Positions 1 to 5,537 of a stretch of 5,719 bases of DNA are shown piece after piece; within the stretch, counting starts at the first letter, position 1, and every line of letters starts with the position of its first letter. The position numbers were made by a program, and so were the translations under genes. The DNA is from Melioribacteraceae bacterium. Its GTDB lineage: Bacteria; Bacteroidota; Ignavibacteria; Ignavibacteriales; Melioribacteraceae. Location of the stretch: positions 1 to 5,719 of the forward strand of contig WFQV01000281.1 of assembly GCA_015486905.1 (NCBI GenBank). The letters are read 5' to 3'. The notes beneath the pieces were generated by a model. That model was given only the letters and a program-made list of their open reading frames with translations. It ran no database searches and had not been told where the DNA came from.

Positions 1-1143
1 CTTGCGCGCCTTGCGAACGCTCCGTTCGTTAAAGTCGAAGCTTCCAAGTTTACCGAAGTCGGCTACGTTGGCAGGGACGTTGAATCGATGATTCGTGACT
101 TGACCGACCTTGCGGTAAATATGGTAAAAGCCGAACAGACGGAAAGAGTACACGAAAAAGCTGAAAAGATGGCGGAAGAGAAAATTCTCGACACTTTGAT
201 TCCTCCGATACCTTCGGGCAATGTGGGATTTGAAGAGGAAGGAGAAGATAATTTCCGTAACGAAAAAACCCGCGAGTGGATGCGTGAAAAATTACGAAAG
301 GGCGAATTGGACGAGAAGATGATTGAGTTCGACATTACCGCGCCTGCTGTGGGAATGCATGTACTAGGTCCGGTCGGAATGGACGATATGGGCATTAACA
401 TTCAGGAAATTATTAGCGGAATGATGCCAAAGAAAAAGAAAAAGAGAAAAACCACAATTAAAGAAGCACGTAAAATTCTTGCCCAGGAAGAAGCACAAAA
501 GTTAATTGACATGGAAGCAGTTCAAAGCGATGCAATTAAACGTGTGCAGGAATCCGGCATTGTTTTTATTGACGAGATTGACAAAGTTGCAGGCAGCAGC
601 GGTAAGGGGCAGGGACCTGACGTCTCCCGCGAAGGAGTGCAAAGGGATATGTTACCCATTGTTGAAGGCACAACGGTTAATACCAAATACGGTCCCGTTA
701 AAACCGACCACGTTCTTTTTATTGCCGCCGGTGCTTTCCACGTTTCGAAACCATCAGATTTAATTCCGGAACTTCAAGGGCGTTTCCCAATACGTGTGGA
801 GCTTAACAGTTTGACCGAGGAAGACTTCGTTAAAATTTTGACAATCCCCGAGAATGCTTTGCTTAAGCAATATTCCGCTCTGCTTGAAACCGAAGGTGTT
901 AAGATTGATTTTCAAGAAGATGCTATTAAGGAGATAGCCTCTGTTGCCGCTTACGTTAACGAAGAGGTGGAAAATATCGGGGCAAGGAGATTACACACAA
1001 TTTTAACTTCGTTGCTCGAAGATATTCTCTTCGACGTGCCGGATAAAATGAAAGTTAAGAAATTTAATATAACCGGTAAGATGGTCAACGAGAAATTGGA
1101 CAAGATTGTTAAAAACAGAGATTTGAGTAAATACATCCTCTAA
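1..1143 (+). CDS. hslU: ATP-dependent protease ATPase subunit HslU (ClpY), 5' truncated by window edge
   Basis: HslU is the AAA+ unfoldase ring of the cytoplasmic HslUV (ClpYQ) protease. It feeds substrates to the HslV peptidase. The frame is open from base 1 and encodes 380 residues. By recall of E. coli HslU, the first codon matches about residue 70, so roughly 70 residues including Walker A lie outside the window. Visible landmarks are the pore loop GYVG (residues 21-24), an inserted I-domain (about 45-165) with a lysine-rich patch PKKKKKRK near 143, Walker B FIDEID near 188-193, the box GPDVSREGVQRD, the sensor region IPELQGR, the NIGARRLHT motif near the end of the AAA module, and the C-terminal DLSKYIL tail of the type that docks into HslV. 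An internal ATG at base 88 is not the start, because conserved sequence continues upstream. HslV is probably just upstream, but it is not seen. The gene appears intact apart from the window cut. Confidence 0.98.
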   Translation, partial: LARLANAPFVKVEASKFTEVGYVGRDVESMIRDLTDLAVNMVKAEQTERVHEKAEKMAEEKILDTLIPPIPSGNVGFEEEGEDNFRNEKTREWMREKLRKGELDEKMIEFDITAPAVGMHVLGPVGMDDMGINIQEIISGMMPKKKKKRKTTIKEARKILAQEEAQKLIDMEAVQSDAIKRVQESGIVFIDEIDKVAGSSGKGQGPDVSREGVQRDMLPIVEGTTVNTKYGPVKTDHVLFIAAGAFHVSKPSDLIPELQGRFPIRVELNSLTEEDFVKILTIPENALLKQYSALLETEGVKIDFQEDAIKEIASVAAYVNEEVENIGARRLHTILTSLLEDILFDVPDKMKVKKFNITGKMVNEKLDKIVKNRDLSKYIL

Positions 1144-1805
1144 TGGAAAAGATTAACGCTTCCGGCAAAATAGTGTTTGGAATATTCTCACTTTTAATGA
1201 TTATCCCTTTCGTTTCCGATGCACAGTCATTATTGAATCTGGACGTAGCTAAAAATCAAGTAAAAAATTATTATGAAAGCGGGCAGTACAATCGTCATAT
1301 AGATTCAATTCTAAAGAAGGCTGAAGTAGAAATTGAATCGGTGGAATTACCGAGCAATCCGGTAGTAATTTTTGATGTTGACGACACTGCTCTTTCAAGT
1401 TACGATTACACTAAAAGTCTTGGTTTCGGATTTACTTGGAGGAGTTGGATTAAGTGGATGAAAGGGAAAAAATCTAAGGCGATTAAACCGGTTGAAAATT
1501 TTTACTACTTTTTGAAAAAGAGAAAGATAAGGATAATCTTTTTAACCGGGAGAGATTCTTCCCTAAGCGAAGCAACGAGAGAAAATTTAATTGAGCAAGG
1601 TTACTTAAGTTTTGATTCTTTAATTTGTAGAGGTCAAGCCTACAAAGGCGAACCGGCATCGAAATTTAAAGAGGAAATTAGAACGAAACTTGTAAAAAAA
1701 GGCTTTGGTATTCTCGCCTCTATCGGCGACCAGAAAAGCGACTTGCAGGGGGCAGACACAGGAATTAAAATAAAGCTGCCGAATTTTCTTTACATTATTA
1801 AGTAA
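1143..1805 (+). CDS. Exported HAD-superfamily acid phosphatase (class B-like)
   Basis: The 220-residue protein is a predicted phosphomonoesterase of the HAD acid phosphatase family (class B / Acid_phosphat_B type). The N-terminus has a basic start, a hydrophobic core (about residues 10-22) and a likely signal peptidase I site after SDA (25-27), so it probably acts in the periplasm. HAD motif I is FDVDDT, with nucleophile D78 and acid/base D80. Motif II is T135 in FLTGRD, the motif III lysine is probably K168 or K174 in KGEPASK, and motif IV is GDQKSD (D196, D200). All catalytic positions are present. The ATG overlaps the hslU stop by one base (TAATG) and no clear Shine-Dalgarno precedes it, so translational coupling to hslU is likely. 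The natural substrate (nucleotides or other phosphoesters) cannot be read from the sequence. A functional link to HslUV is not implied by the pairing. Confidence 0.9.
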   Translation: MEKINASGKIVFGIFSLLMIIPFVSDAQSLLNLDVAKNQVKNYYESGQYNRHIDSILKKAEVEIESVELPSNPVVIFDVDDTALSSYDYTKSLGFGFTWRSWIKWMKGKKSKAIKPVENFYYFLKKRKIRIIFLTGRDSSLSEATRENLIEQGYLSFDSLICRGQAYKGEPASKFKEEIRTKLVKKGFGILASIGDQKSDLQGADTGIKIKLPNFLYIIK

Positions 1806-1939
1806 GGGGTAAGTTAGCCTAAAATTGTTTTAAGAAAAAGGAAATCACCAACCACAATATTTAATTAAAGTTGTTCCCTAAAGGATTTCTCTGAAAAAAA
1901 TAGGTCAATTATTCTGCTGTTTTATTATATTAGCAAAAA

Positions 1940-1961
1940 AAATGATTTAAATAAGTCATTT
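1940..1961. promoter_or_regulatory. Imperfect 22-bp palindrome upstream of vapB, candidate VapBC autoregulatory operator
   Basis: AAATGATTTA (1940-1949) and TAAGTCATTT (1952-1961) are 10-base arms matching at 9 of 10 positions around a 2-base centre. The dyad ends 11 bases before the vapB start codon. It also lies just downstream of a weak -7-like TATATTAG (1926-1933, 7 of 8 to TAnnTTTG). VapB-VapC complexes usually repress their own promoter by binding such dyads. Binding here is inferred from position and symmetry only. Confidence 0.45.
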
Positions 1962-1962
1962 A

Positions 1963-1967
1963 AGAGG
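1963..1967 (+). promoter_or_regulatory. Ribosome binding site of vapB
   Basis: AGAGG lies 5 bases before the ATG at 1973. It is one of the few convincing Shine-Dalgarno sequences in the window and supports that start. Its position right beside the palindrome would let one repressor-bound site cover both transcription start and translation signals. Confidence 0.6.
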
Positions 1968-1972
1968 TAATT

Positions 1973-2215
1973 ATGGAAAAGCTAACGATAAATGAAAAGA
2001 CATTAAATAAATATTTTGGAGTATTAGAAAACTTGGATATTAATTCCAAAAAGAATCTTATAATTAGGTTAACCAAATCAATTAATAAAAATCCAAAACA
2101 GTTGCGTAACCTAAAAAATATATTTGGTGCTTGGCACGGGAGTGAAGATGCCGAAGATATTATTAATGAGATTAAAGATTCACGACACAACAATAGAAAA
2201 ATTGAAGAATTTTGA
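1973..2215 (+). CDS. VapB-like antitoxin of a type II toxin-antitoxin module
   Basis: This 80-residue protein is the probable antitoxin of the PIN toxin encoded next. The N-terminal half, with LDINSKKNLIIRLTKSI at about 21-37, looks helical and may form the dimerising or DNA-binding part. The C-terminal half carries FGAWHG-x4-EDIINEI-x2-SR (about 50-70). I know this pattern (FGAW followed by an AEDII-EI--SR helix) from small antitoxins partnered with PIN toxins, where the tail wraps the toxin active site. The gene is antitoxin-first, its TGA overlaps the toxin ATG by one base (TGATG), and it has a good ribosome binding site. The assignment rests mainly on the partner gene and the C-terminal pattern. 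I cannot place the DNA-binding fold (AbrB, RHH or other) with confidence. Confidence 0.8.
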   Translation: MEKLTINEKTLNKYFGVLENLDINSKKNLIIRLTKSINKNPKQLRNLKNIFGAWHGSEDAEDIINEIKDSRHNNRKIEEF

Positions 2216-2610
2216 TGGAATATTTATTAGATACAAATATTTGCATCTATTTATTTAAGGGCAAATTTAACCTCGATAAGAAACTAATTGAAGTAGGACT
2301 TTCTAATTGTGCAATCTCAGAAATAACTTATGCCGAATTGATTTATGGTGCCGAAAAAAGTAAAAAAAGAGAAGCAAATTTAGATTTAGTTGAAAACTTT
2401 ACCTCTCAGATAATAATATTGCCGATTTTTAATGGAATAAAAATATTTGCTAAAGAAAAAGCAAGACTGCGTAAAGAAGGGAAAATAATTAGTGATTTTG
2501 ACCTCTTAATCGGTGCAACCGCTATAGCTAATAAAATGATAATGGTTACAAATAACGTATCTGAATTTAGCAGAATGAGAAATATCAATATTGAAAATTG
2601 GGCTGAATAG
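2215..2610 (+). CDS. vapC: VapC-family PIN-domain ribonuclease toxin
   Basis: This 131-residue PIN domain protein is a predicted Mg2+-dependent endoribonuclease that cuts RNA (tRNA or rRNA in studied VapCs) when the antitoxin is lost. The PIN landmarks are in order: YLLDTN at the N-terminus (D6), ISEITYAEL (E41), SDFDLLIGATAIA (D94/D96) and VTNN-x3-F (N113, N114, F118), ending in the typical I-x-NW tail. All core acidic residues are present, so the enzyme looks active. ATG 2215, which overlaps the antitoxin stop, is preferred over a TTG one codon upstream, because the TGATG overlap is the usual coupled arrangement and gives a start of MEYLLDTN. Length is normal for VapC. Regulation is presumably shared with vapB through the upstream palindrome. 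Confidence 0.93.
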   Translation: MEYLLDTNICIYLFKGKFNLDKKLIEVGLSNCAISEITYAELIYGAEKSKKREANLDLVENFTSQIIILPIFNGIKIFAKEKARLRKEGKIISDFDLLIGATAIANKMIMVTNNVSEFSRMRNINIENWAE

Positions 2611-2670
2611 TGAATATAAATAAATCGGAGATTTTATTTAACGCTTATATTAAGTAGCTATCCCAAACCT

Positions 2671-2753
2671 GTACGATAGCATCGTATAAAATATGAACAT
2701 ATTATACGATACAATCGTATGATTTTCTTGCATATTATACGACCGTATCGTAT
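2671..2753. repeat. Three 17-bp palindromes at exact 33-bp spacing (operator array)
   Basis: Copies are at 2671-2687 (GTACGAT-AGC-ATCGTAT), 2704-2720 (ATACGAT-ACA-ATCGTAT, perfect arms) and 2737-2753 (ATACGAC-CGT-ATCGTAT). Each has 7-base arms and a 3-base centre, and the outer two have one arm mismatch each. Starts and centres are exactly 33 bp apart, about three helical turns, so all three face the same side of the DNA. A longer direct repeat, CATATTATACGA, precedes copies 2 and 3 (2698-2709, 2731-2742). The spacers are not conserved. This looks like a cooperative repressor or activator array. No nearby gene is an obvious owner of the site. Confidence 0.8.
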
Positions 2754-2758
2754 ATTTG
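2728..2758 (+). promoter_or_regulatory. Bacteroidetes-type promoter overlapping the third palindrome
   Basis: TATATTTG (2751-2758) matches the Bacteroidetes -7 consensus TAnnTTTG at every fixed position. TTG at 2728-2730 sits 20 bases upstream, in the range expected for the -33 element. The third palindrome (2737-2753) fills the space between them and overlaps the -7 element, a classic position for repression. An ATG follows only 4 bases after the -7 element, so a transcript would be nearly leaderless. The next downstream complete gene is the HigB-like toxin about 200 bases away. Confidence 0.55.
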
Positions 2759-2762
2759 CCGT

Positions 2763-2813
2763 ATGAAAGATTTAATTTCCATTGTAATCCGTACGGAGAA
2801 ATGTTCTCTTTGA
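2763..2813 (+). pseudogene. 16-codon stub behind the operator array, possible remnant of a lost regulated gene
   Basis: ATG 2763 opens a 16-residue frame (MKDLISIVIRTEKCSL) ending at TGA 2811-2813. Its position immediately after a strong promoter and operator suggests it was the 5' end of a gene, perhaps the autoregulated regulator itself. The rest is missing or out of frame. A second frame (ATG 2801, stop near 2870) stays open for about 23 codons, so an indel is possible, but I recognise neither peptide. It could also be a small leader peptide or chance. Confidence 0.25.
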
Positions 2814-2899
2814 CAATGATAACTAAAACTTGTAGCAAATTTTTAACGAGATTATTATGCACTAGTTAAAGAAAACTAATTCTAAAGAAATAAAAGATA

Positions 2900-2945
2900 T
2901 TTTGTACAAAAACTGTGTTTCCTAATAAAGAAACACATATCTTTA
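2900..2945 (+). promoter_or_regulatory. Candidate operators and promoter of the higBA module
   Basis: Two dyads lie back to back: TTTTGTACAAAA, a perfect 12-bp palindrome (2900-2911), and TGTGTTTC (2914-2921) paired with GAAACACA (2930-2937), 8-base perfect arms around 8 bases. Directly after the second arm is TATCTTTA (2938-2945), 7 of 8 to the TAnnTTTG -7 element. The toxin ATG follows 23 bases later. HigA-type antitoxins bind such dyads to repress their own operon. The symmetric motifs differ from those of the 33-bp array, so a different regulator is implied. The region has no good Shine-Dalgarno. Confidence 0.45.
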
Positions 2946-2968
2946 TTGTGAATTGAATTTTATTGTAA

Positions 2969-3304
2969 ATGGAAAATAGATTTGACGTTGATTTTTTGAA
3001 GGATGTTATTGACTTCCTTGAAAGTATTGAAGAAAAAGCACGTGACAAAATCATTTTCAACATTCATAAAGCCCGGAAATCAAACGACCCGAAATTGTTT
3101 AAAAAATTAACGGCTGAAATATGGGAATTCAGGACACAATACAACAAAAAACAATACAGGTTATTTGCATTCTGGGACAAAACAAAAAGAACAAAGACAG
3201 TGGTAATAGCAACTCACGGAATAATTAAAAAGACACAGAAAACTCCGACAAAAGAAATATTGAAAGCAAAGGAATTAATGAGAATCTATTTTGAAAAACA
3301 ATAA
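2969..3304 (+). CDS. higB: HigB/Gp49-family (RelE-like) toxin
   Basis: This 111-residue protein belongs to the phage-derived Gp49-like / HigB branch of the RelE/ParE superfamily, predicted ribosome-dependent mRNA endonucleases. The family signature is clear: an N-terminal helical hairpin (FLKDVIDFLESIEEKARDK), then FKKLTAEIWEFRTQYNKKQYRLFAFWD (the core beta strands, corresponding to the usual KL-x-GLWELR-x-Y region), and ATHGIIKKTQKTPTKEI followed by an A-x2-LM helix. The HG-x2-KKT-x-KTP-x2-EI motif is nearly canonical. Basic residues expected for RNA binding are retained, so it looks functional. It is toxin-first, followed after 13 bases by an XRE antitoxin, the standard higBA order. The ATG lacks a Shine-Dalgarno. 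The upstream dyads and the alignment of the N-terminus support this start. The symbol denotes family only; the exact subgroup is unassigned. Confidence 0.9.
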   Translation: MENRFDVDFLKDVIDFLESIEEKARDKIIFNIHKARKSNDPKLFKKLTAEIWEFRTQYNKKQYRLFAFWDKTKRTKTVVIATHGIIKKTQKTPTKEILKAKELMRIYFEKQ

Positions 3305-3317
3305 AAAGTAAATAACC

Positions 3318-3629
3318 ATGAAAACGTATTCATTAGACGAAGTAACTGACAAATATATTGGGAAAAAAGGGACACCAAAAAGAGACAGGTTTGAACAGGA
3401 ACTCAAACTGGAACTTCTTGGCGAAGCAATAAAGCAAGCCAGAAAAGAAAAGAACCTGACCCAGGAAGAGCTGGGAAAACTTGTGGGTGTTAAAAAAGCA
3501 CAGATTTCCAAAATTGAAAACAATGTGACAAACGCAAGGTTTGAAACAATTTTAAAAGTCTTTCGAGCGTTAAACGTGAAAGTAAAATTTAAAATTGAGC
3601 CCTTGCATGAAAATATAGAATTGGTTTAA
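3318..3629 (+). CDS. higA: HigA-like XRE-family antitoxin
   Basis: The 103-residue protein is the probable antitoxin and autorepressor of the preceding toxin. Residues about 34-90 form a helix-turn-helix of the Xre/Cro type: LLGEAIKQARKEKNLTQEEL, then GKLVGVKKAQISKIEN with the recognition helix around KKAQISKIEN, then ETILKVFRALNVKV. The first 30 residues, rich in charge, precede the DNA-binding domain and probably contact the toxin. The C-terminus is a short strand-like KVKFKIEP with an acidic tail. Length is typical for HigA partners of Gp49-family toxins. It starts 13 bases after the toxin stop without a visible Shine-Dalgarno. The stop codon TAA overlaps an ATG (TAATG) and is followed in the same frame by TGA and then an open stretch that resembles a nuclease-like domain (described separately). 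Confidence 0.92.
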   Translation: MKTYSLDEVTDKYIGKKGTPKRDRFEQELKLELLGEAIKQARKEKNLTQEELGKLVGVKKAQISKIENNVTNARFETILKVFRALNVKVKFKIEPLHENIELV

Positions 3630-3632
3630 TGA

Positions 3633-3800
3633 AAAAACGGAATAGAGATTGACTTTTACACTGAAGATAAAATCTTAATTGAATCAAAATTTTACTCTGA
3701 GTTAAATAAAAACCAAGCCAAGCTGTTTAACGAATATCCAGCTAAGAAAAGAGTAATTATTGATTCTGTTGAAAACTTAGATATATTAAAAGATTTGTAG
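3633..3800 (+). pseudogene. C-terminal fragment resembling a DUF4143-type ATPase / PD-(D/E)XK-like domain
   Basis: The frame directly after higA, in the same phase, is open for 55 codons to TAG 3798-3800. It has no usable start: the codon before it is TGA, and the one before that is the higA TAA. The peptide begins KNGIEIDFYTEDKILIESKF, which has the EID-x8-IESK layout (D, then E-x-K) of PD-(D/E)XK-like folds. It continues with a helix containing KNQAKLFNEYP and ends VIIDSVENLDILKDL. This resembles, by recall, the tail of AAA+ ATPases with a DUF4143 C-terminal domain. It is therefore probably the 3' remnant of a larger gene whose front was replaced or deleted. A short overlapping ATG frame (3629-3652, MKKRNRD) would join this frame if one A were absent from the A6 run at 3632-3637. 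The family call is tentative, but that the stretch was once coding is likely. Confidence 0.5.
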
Positions 3801-3852
3801 ATCAGACAATAGTGTGTAGTAAATCTGTTAAAACAAAAATTGCAAACCATGC

Positions 3853-5334
3853 TCAATTAAATACCTGCTCGCCGAATTTGCATTCAAGACATTTATTTTT
3901 CGAGCAGTAACTTCTGAAAAGCTCAATCATTCCTTGAGAATAAATAGATTTTCTAAGCAATGGTTCAACGTCCAGATTTTCCGCTACCTCGCGTGTAATC
4001 TTGTTGTCCGAGTTTTGACTGTATATTTGAAATATTTTCATTACTTTTTTACCGGCATCTTTTTTACCGAACATATTGAAATAAACCGAGAGGAATGGGA
4101 GAACAACGTTTATTATCATTTCGTCCGCGCGTGAAAGTCCGACAAAATATTTAATCTCTCTATTTGCAGCGTTGTCGAATATGTAATGTTTTTTCCAATA
4201 ACCACTGGACTTAATGATGAACAATGATTTCAGCGAATTCATTAAAACGGTGAAATTTCTAATCTCAATAACTTTTTTAATTAGTTTGGAAATAAAATCG
4301 TCAAAAATAATTTCACGCAAGAATCTTACTCCGCCTGCGATTCGTATTGTAGGAAAGTTTTGCGGTCTTAATTTAAAGAAATGCCAATCCGTTTCATCGT
4401 AAATTTCACCATCGTAAATCTTTTTAATTTTTTCCCAGTTTTCGTTCAATTTTAAAGTGTAGGTGCTGAAGTTTTCTTTCGGTAAGCCGTCAACGTTCGG
4501 GAGCAAACCTGCTATGCCGAAAAGTGCCGCCTCTGCGAGGTTTGTAAATTCTTCTTTGTCGTCCAAATGTTTTAGAAAGTCAATCCTTGCGGAGCGTGCC
4601 AATTTCAACATTATGCTTTTGTTCTTTGAGTAGCCCAGCGCTTCAAAAATGAATTCGTAAAATAGCTGTTCCCATAATTCCTTGTCTTTAAATTCATCCG
4701 CCGAGAAAGTTTTGTTGTTGAATTGTTCGGTAAGTTCGTAGCCTATCTTTGGCTCTTTGAGTTGTAGCTCGGAGATGAATTTTAATTCTTTCAAACGGTC
4801 AAAAATTCTTGTGCATTTCTTTTCAAACCGTTTAACGCCCAGTTCGGCTAAATATCTTTTCTTGAATCCAAACGGAATTTTTTCCGCAAGCTCAATACAG
4901 CGAAGTTTGTGAGAAAGTTCTTCCTTAGAGGCTTCTATCTTATTATTTATTTCTTTTATTTCTTCTTCATCCAAAAAGTCGGCTAAACAAATGGAAAGAA
5001 TTTTCCTCCCTTCTTTGTTGTAAACGTAGTTTTGGTGGTATTTGTTTAGGAAACAGACGTGAAGAATTACCTTGTTGTATTTTCTGTCGATGTTGTGTCC
5101 GTGGTGTTTCCAATCGTTGTAGTCACGGTCTATTTCAACGTCGCCTACGTAAGTAAGTTCGTCGATTTTTACTCTTGCATTTTTGAAATCCGGACCGGAG
5201 CTGTCTTTGTTTAATTCGCCTGGGTCTATGATATCAACCTTCTGACCGGTCTTAGTTGTAAGAGGAGTCCCAAAGGATTTATTCTGCCAAACATTGTAAA
5301 GTTCAGCTTCATATAATTTTATTGCCCGAGTCAT
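3853..5334 (-). CDS. DUF2851 family protein
   Basis: This is a full-length 493-residue member of DUF2851, a family of unknown function that I know mainly from Bacteroidota and relatives. The N-terminal block is diagnostic: E-x2-LYNVWQ (11-17), then N42-x-D44-x2-SGPDF (46-50), GDVEID (64-69), DW-x2-HGH-x2-D-x2-Y (74-86) and VILHV (89-93). The spacing of PD, E-x-D and histidines suggests a metal-dependent nuclease-like core, but that is inference. As I recall, most members have VEIH where this one has VEID. The long middle is helical, with no membrane segments or signal peptide, so it is cytosolic. The last 18 residues contain C477-x4-C482-x2-C485, a possible metal site. It is convergent with the toxin-antitoxin segment, 52 bases from its end. 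A 7-bp hairpin sits 18 bases before the start, and GGGTGA is the only Shine-Dalgarno-like sequence. Function remains unknown. Confidence 0.9.
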   Translation of the reverse strand: MTRAIKLYEAELYNVWQNKSFGTPLTTKTGQKVDIIDPGELNKDSSGPDFKNARVKIDELTYVGDVEIDRDYNDWKHHGHNIDRKYNKVILHVCFLNKYHQNYVYNKEGRKILSICLADFLDEEEIKEINNKIEASKEELSHKLRCIELAEKIPFGFKKRYLAELGVKRFEKKCTRIFDRLKELKFISELQLKEPKIGYELTEQFNNKTFSADEFKDKELWEQLFYEFIFEALGYSKNKSIMLKLARSARIDFLKHLDDKEEFTNLAEAALFGIAGLLPNVDGLPKENFSTYTLKLNENWEKIKKIYDGEIYDETDWHFFKLRPQNFPTIRIAGGVRFLREIIFDDFISKLIKKVIEIRNFTVLMNSLKSLFIIKSSGYWKKHYIFDNAANREIKYFVGLSRADEMIINVVLPFLSVYFNMFGKKDAGKKVMKIFQIYSQNSDNKITREVAENLDVEPLLRKSIYSQGMIELFRSYCSKNKCLECKFGEQVFN

Positions 5335-5352
5335 TACTCACCCGTGATTACT

Positions 5353-5371
5353 TTCTATCAGCCGGATAGAA
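5353..5371 (-). promoter_or_regulatory. Palindrome / leader hairpin upstream of the DUF2851 gene
   Basis: TTCTATC (5353-5359) and GATAGAA (5365-5371) are perfect 7-base arms around AGCCG. The element lies 18 bases before the start codon of the - strand gene and could be an operator or a hairpin in its leader. No clean TAnnTTTG promoter was found upstream on that strand. The nearest AT-rich stretch is 5395-5440. Confidence 0.35.
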
Positions 5372-5444
5372 GAACTTTAATGTAGCTAAATTGATTACGT
5401 TTCTAAAATAACTAATAAATATTTAAAATGCTAATAAAATTGAG

Positions 5445-5517
5445 GGCAAAATATTTGTACGTGAATTTTTTTTTAGCCTCATTTGGGTACAGGTTTACAA
5501 TTGGTGGCAAAATATTT
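5445..5517. repeat. Pair of 12-bp direct repeats, 61 bp apart, in the right intergenic region
   Basis: GGCAAAATATTT occurs at 5445-5456 and 5506-5517. Between them are a run of nine T (5466-5474) and a GCCTCA (5476-5481) that can pair with TGAGGGC (5441-5447) with one base bulged. This is part of the 385-base stretch 5335-5719, which holds no confident gene: the left half is AT-rich with these repeats and the leader palindrome, and the right half holds the hairpins listed next. Function is not evident. Confidence 0.4.
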
Positions 5518-5537
5518 AATTGATTGAAAAGAATTGT

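Noticed and set aside
506..763. 85-codon + strand frame inside hslU, and other frames antisense to hslU, vapC, higA and the DUF2851 gene.
   Set aside because: They overlap well-conserved genes in other frames, lack family features, and are expected shadows.
2671..2753. CRISPR-like array or plasmid-type iterons.
   Set aside because: Repeat units of 17 bp with 16-bp gaps are too short for CRISPR, there are only three and no cas genes. No replication initiator gene is present to support iterons, and overlap with a promoter favours operators.
2650..2862. A 70-codon - strand frame across the 33-bp repeat array, giving an 11-residue periodic peptide (SYN-type repeats).
   Set aside because: The periodicity simply reflects the 33-bp DNA repeats (33 = 3 x 11). 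There is no ribosome binding site or recognisable family, and the palindromes explain the sequence better.
3791..3826. AGATTT / AAATCT pair as a terminator between the convergent genes.
   Set aside because: Six A/T-rich pairs around a 24-base loop with no T tract are too weak to call.
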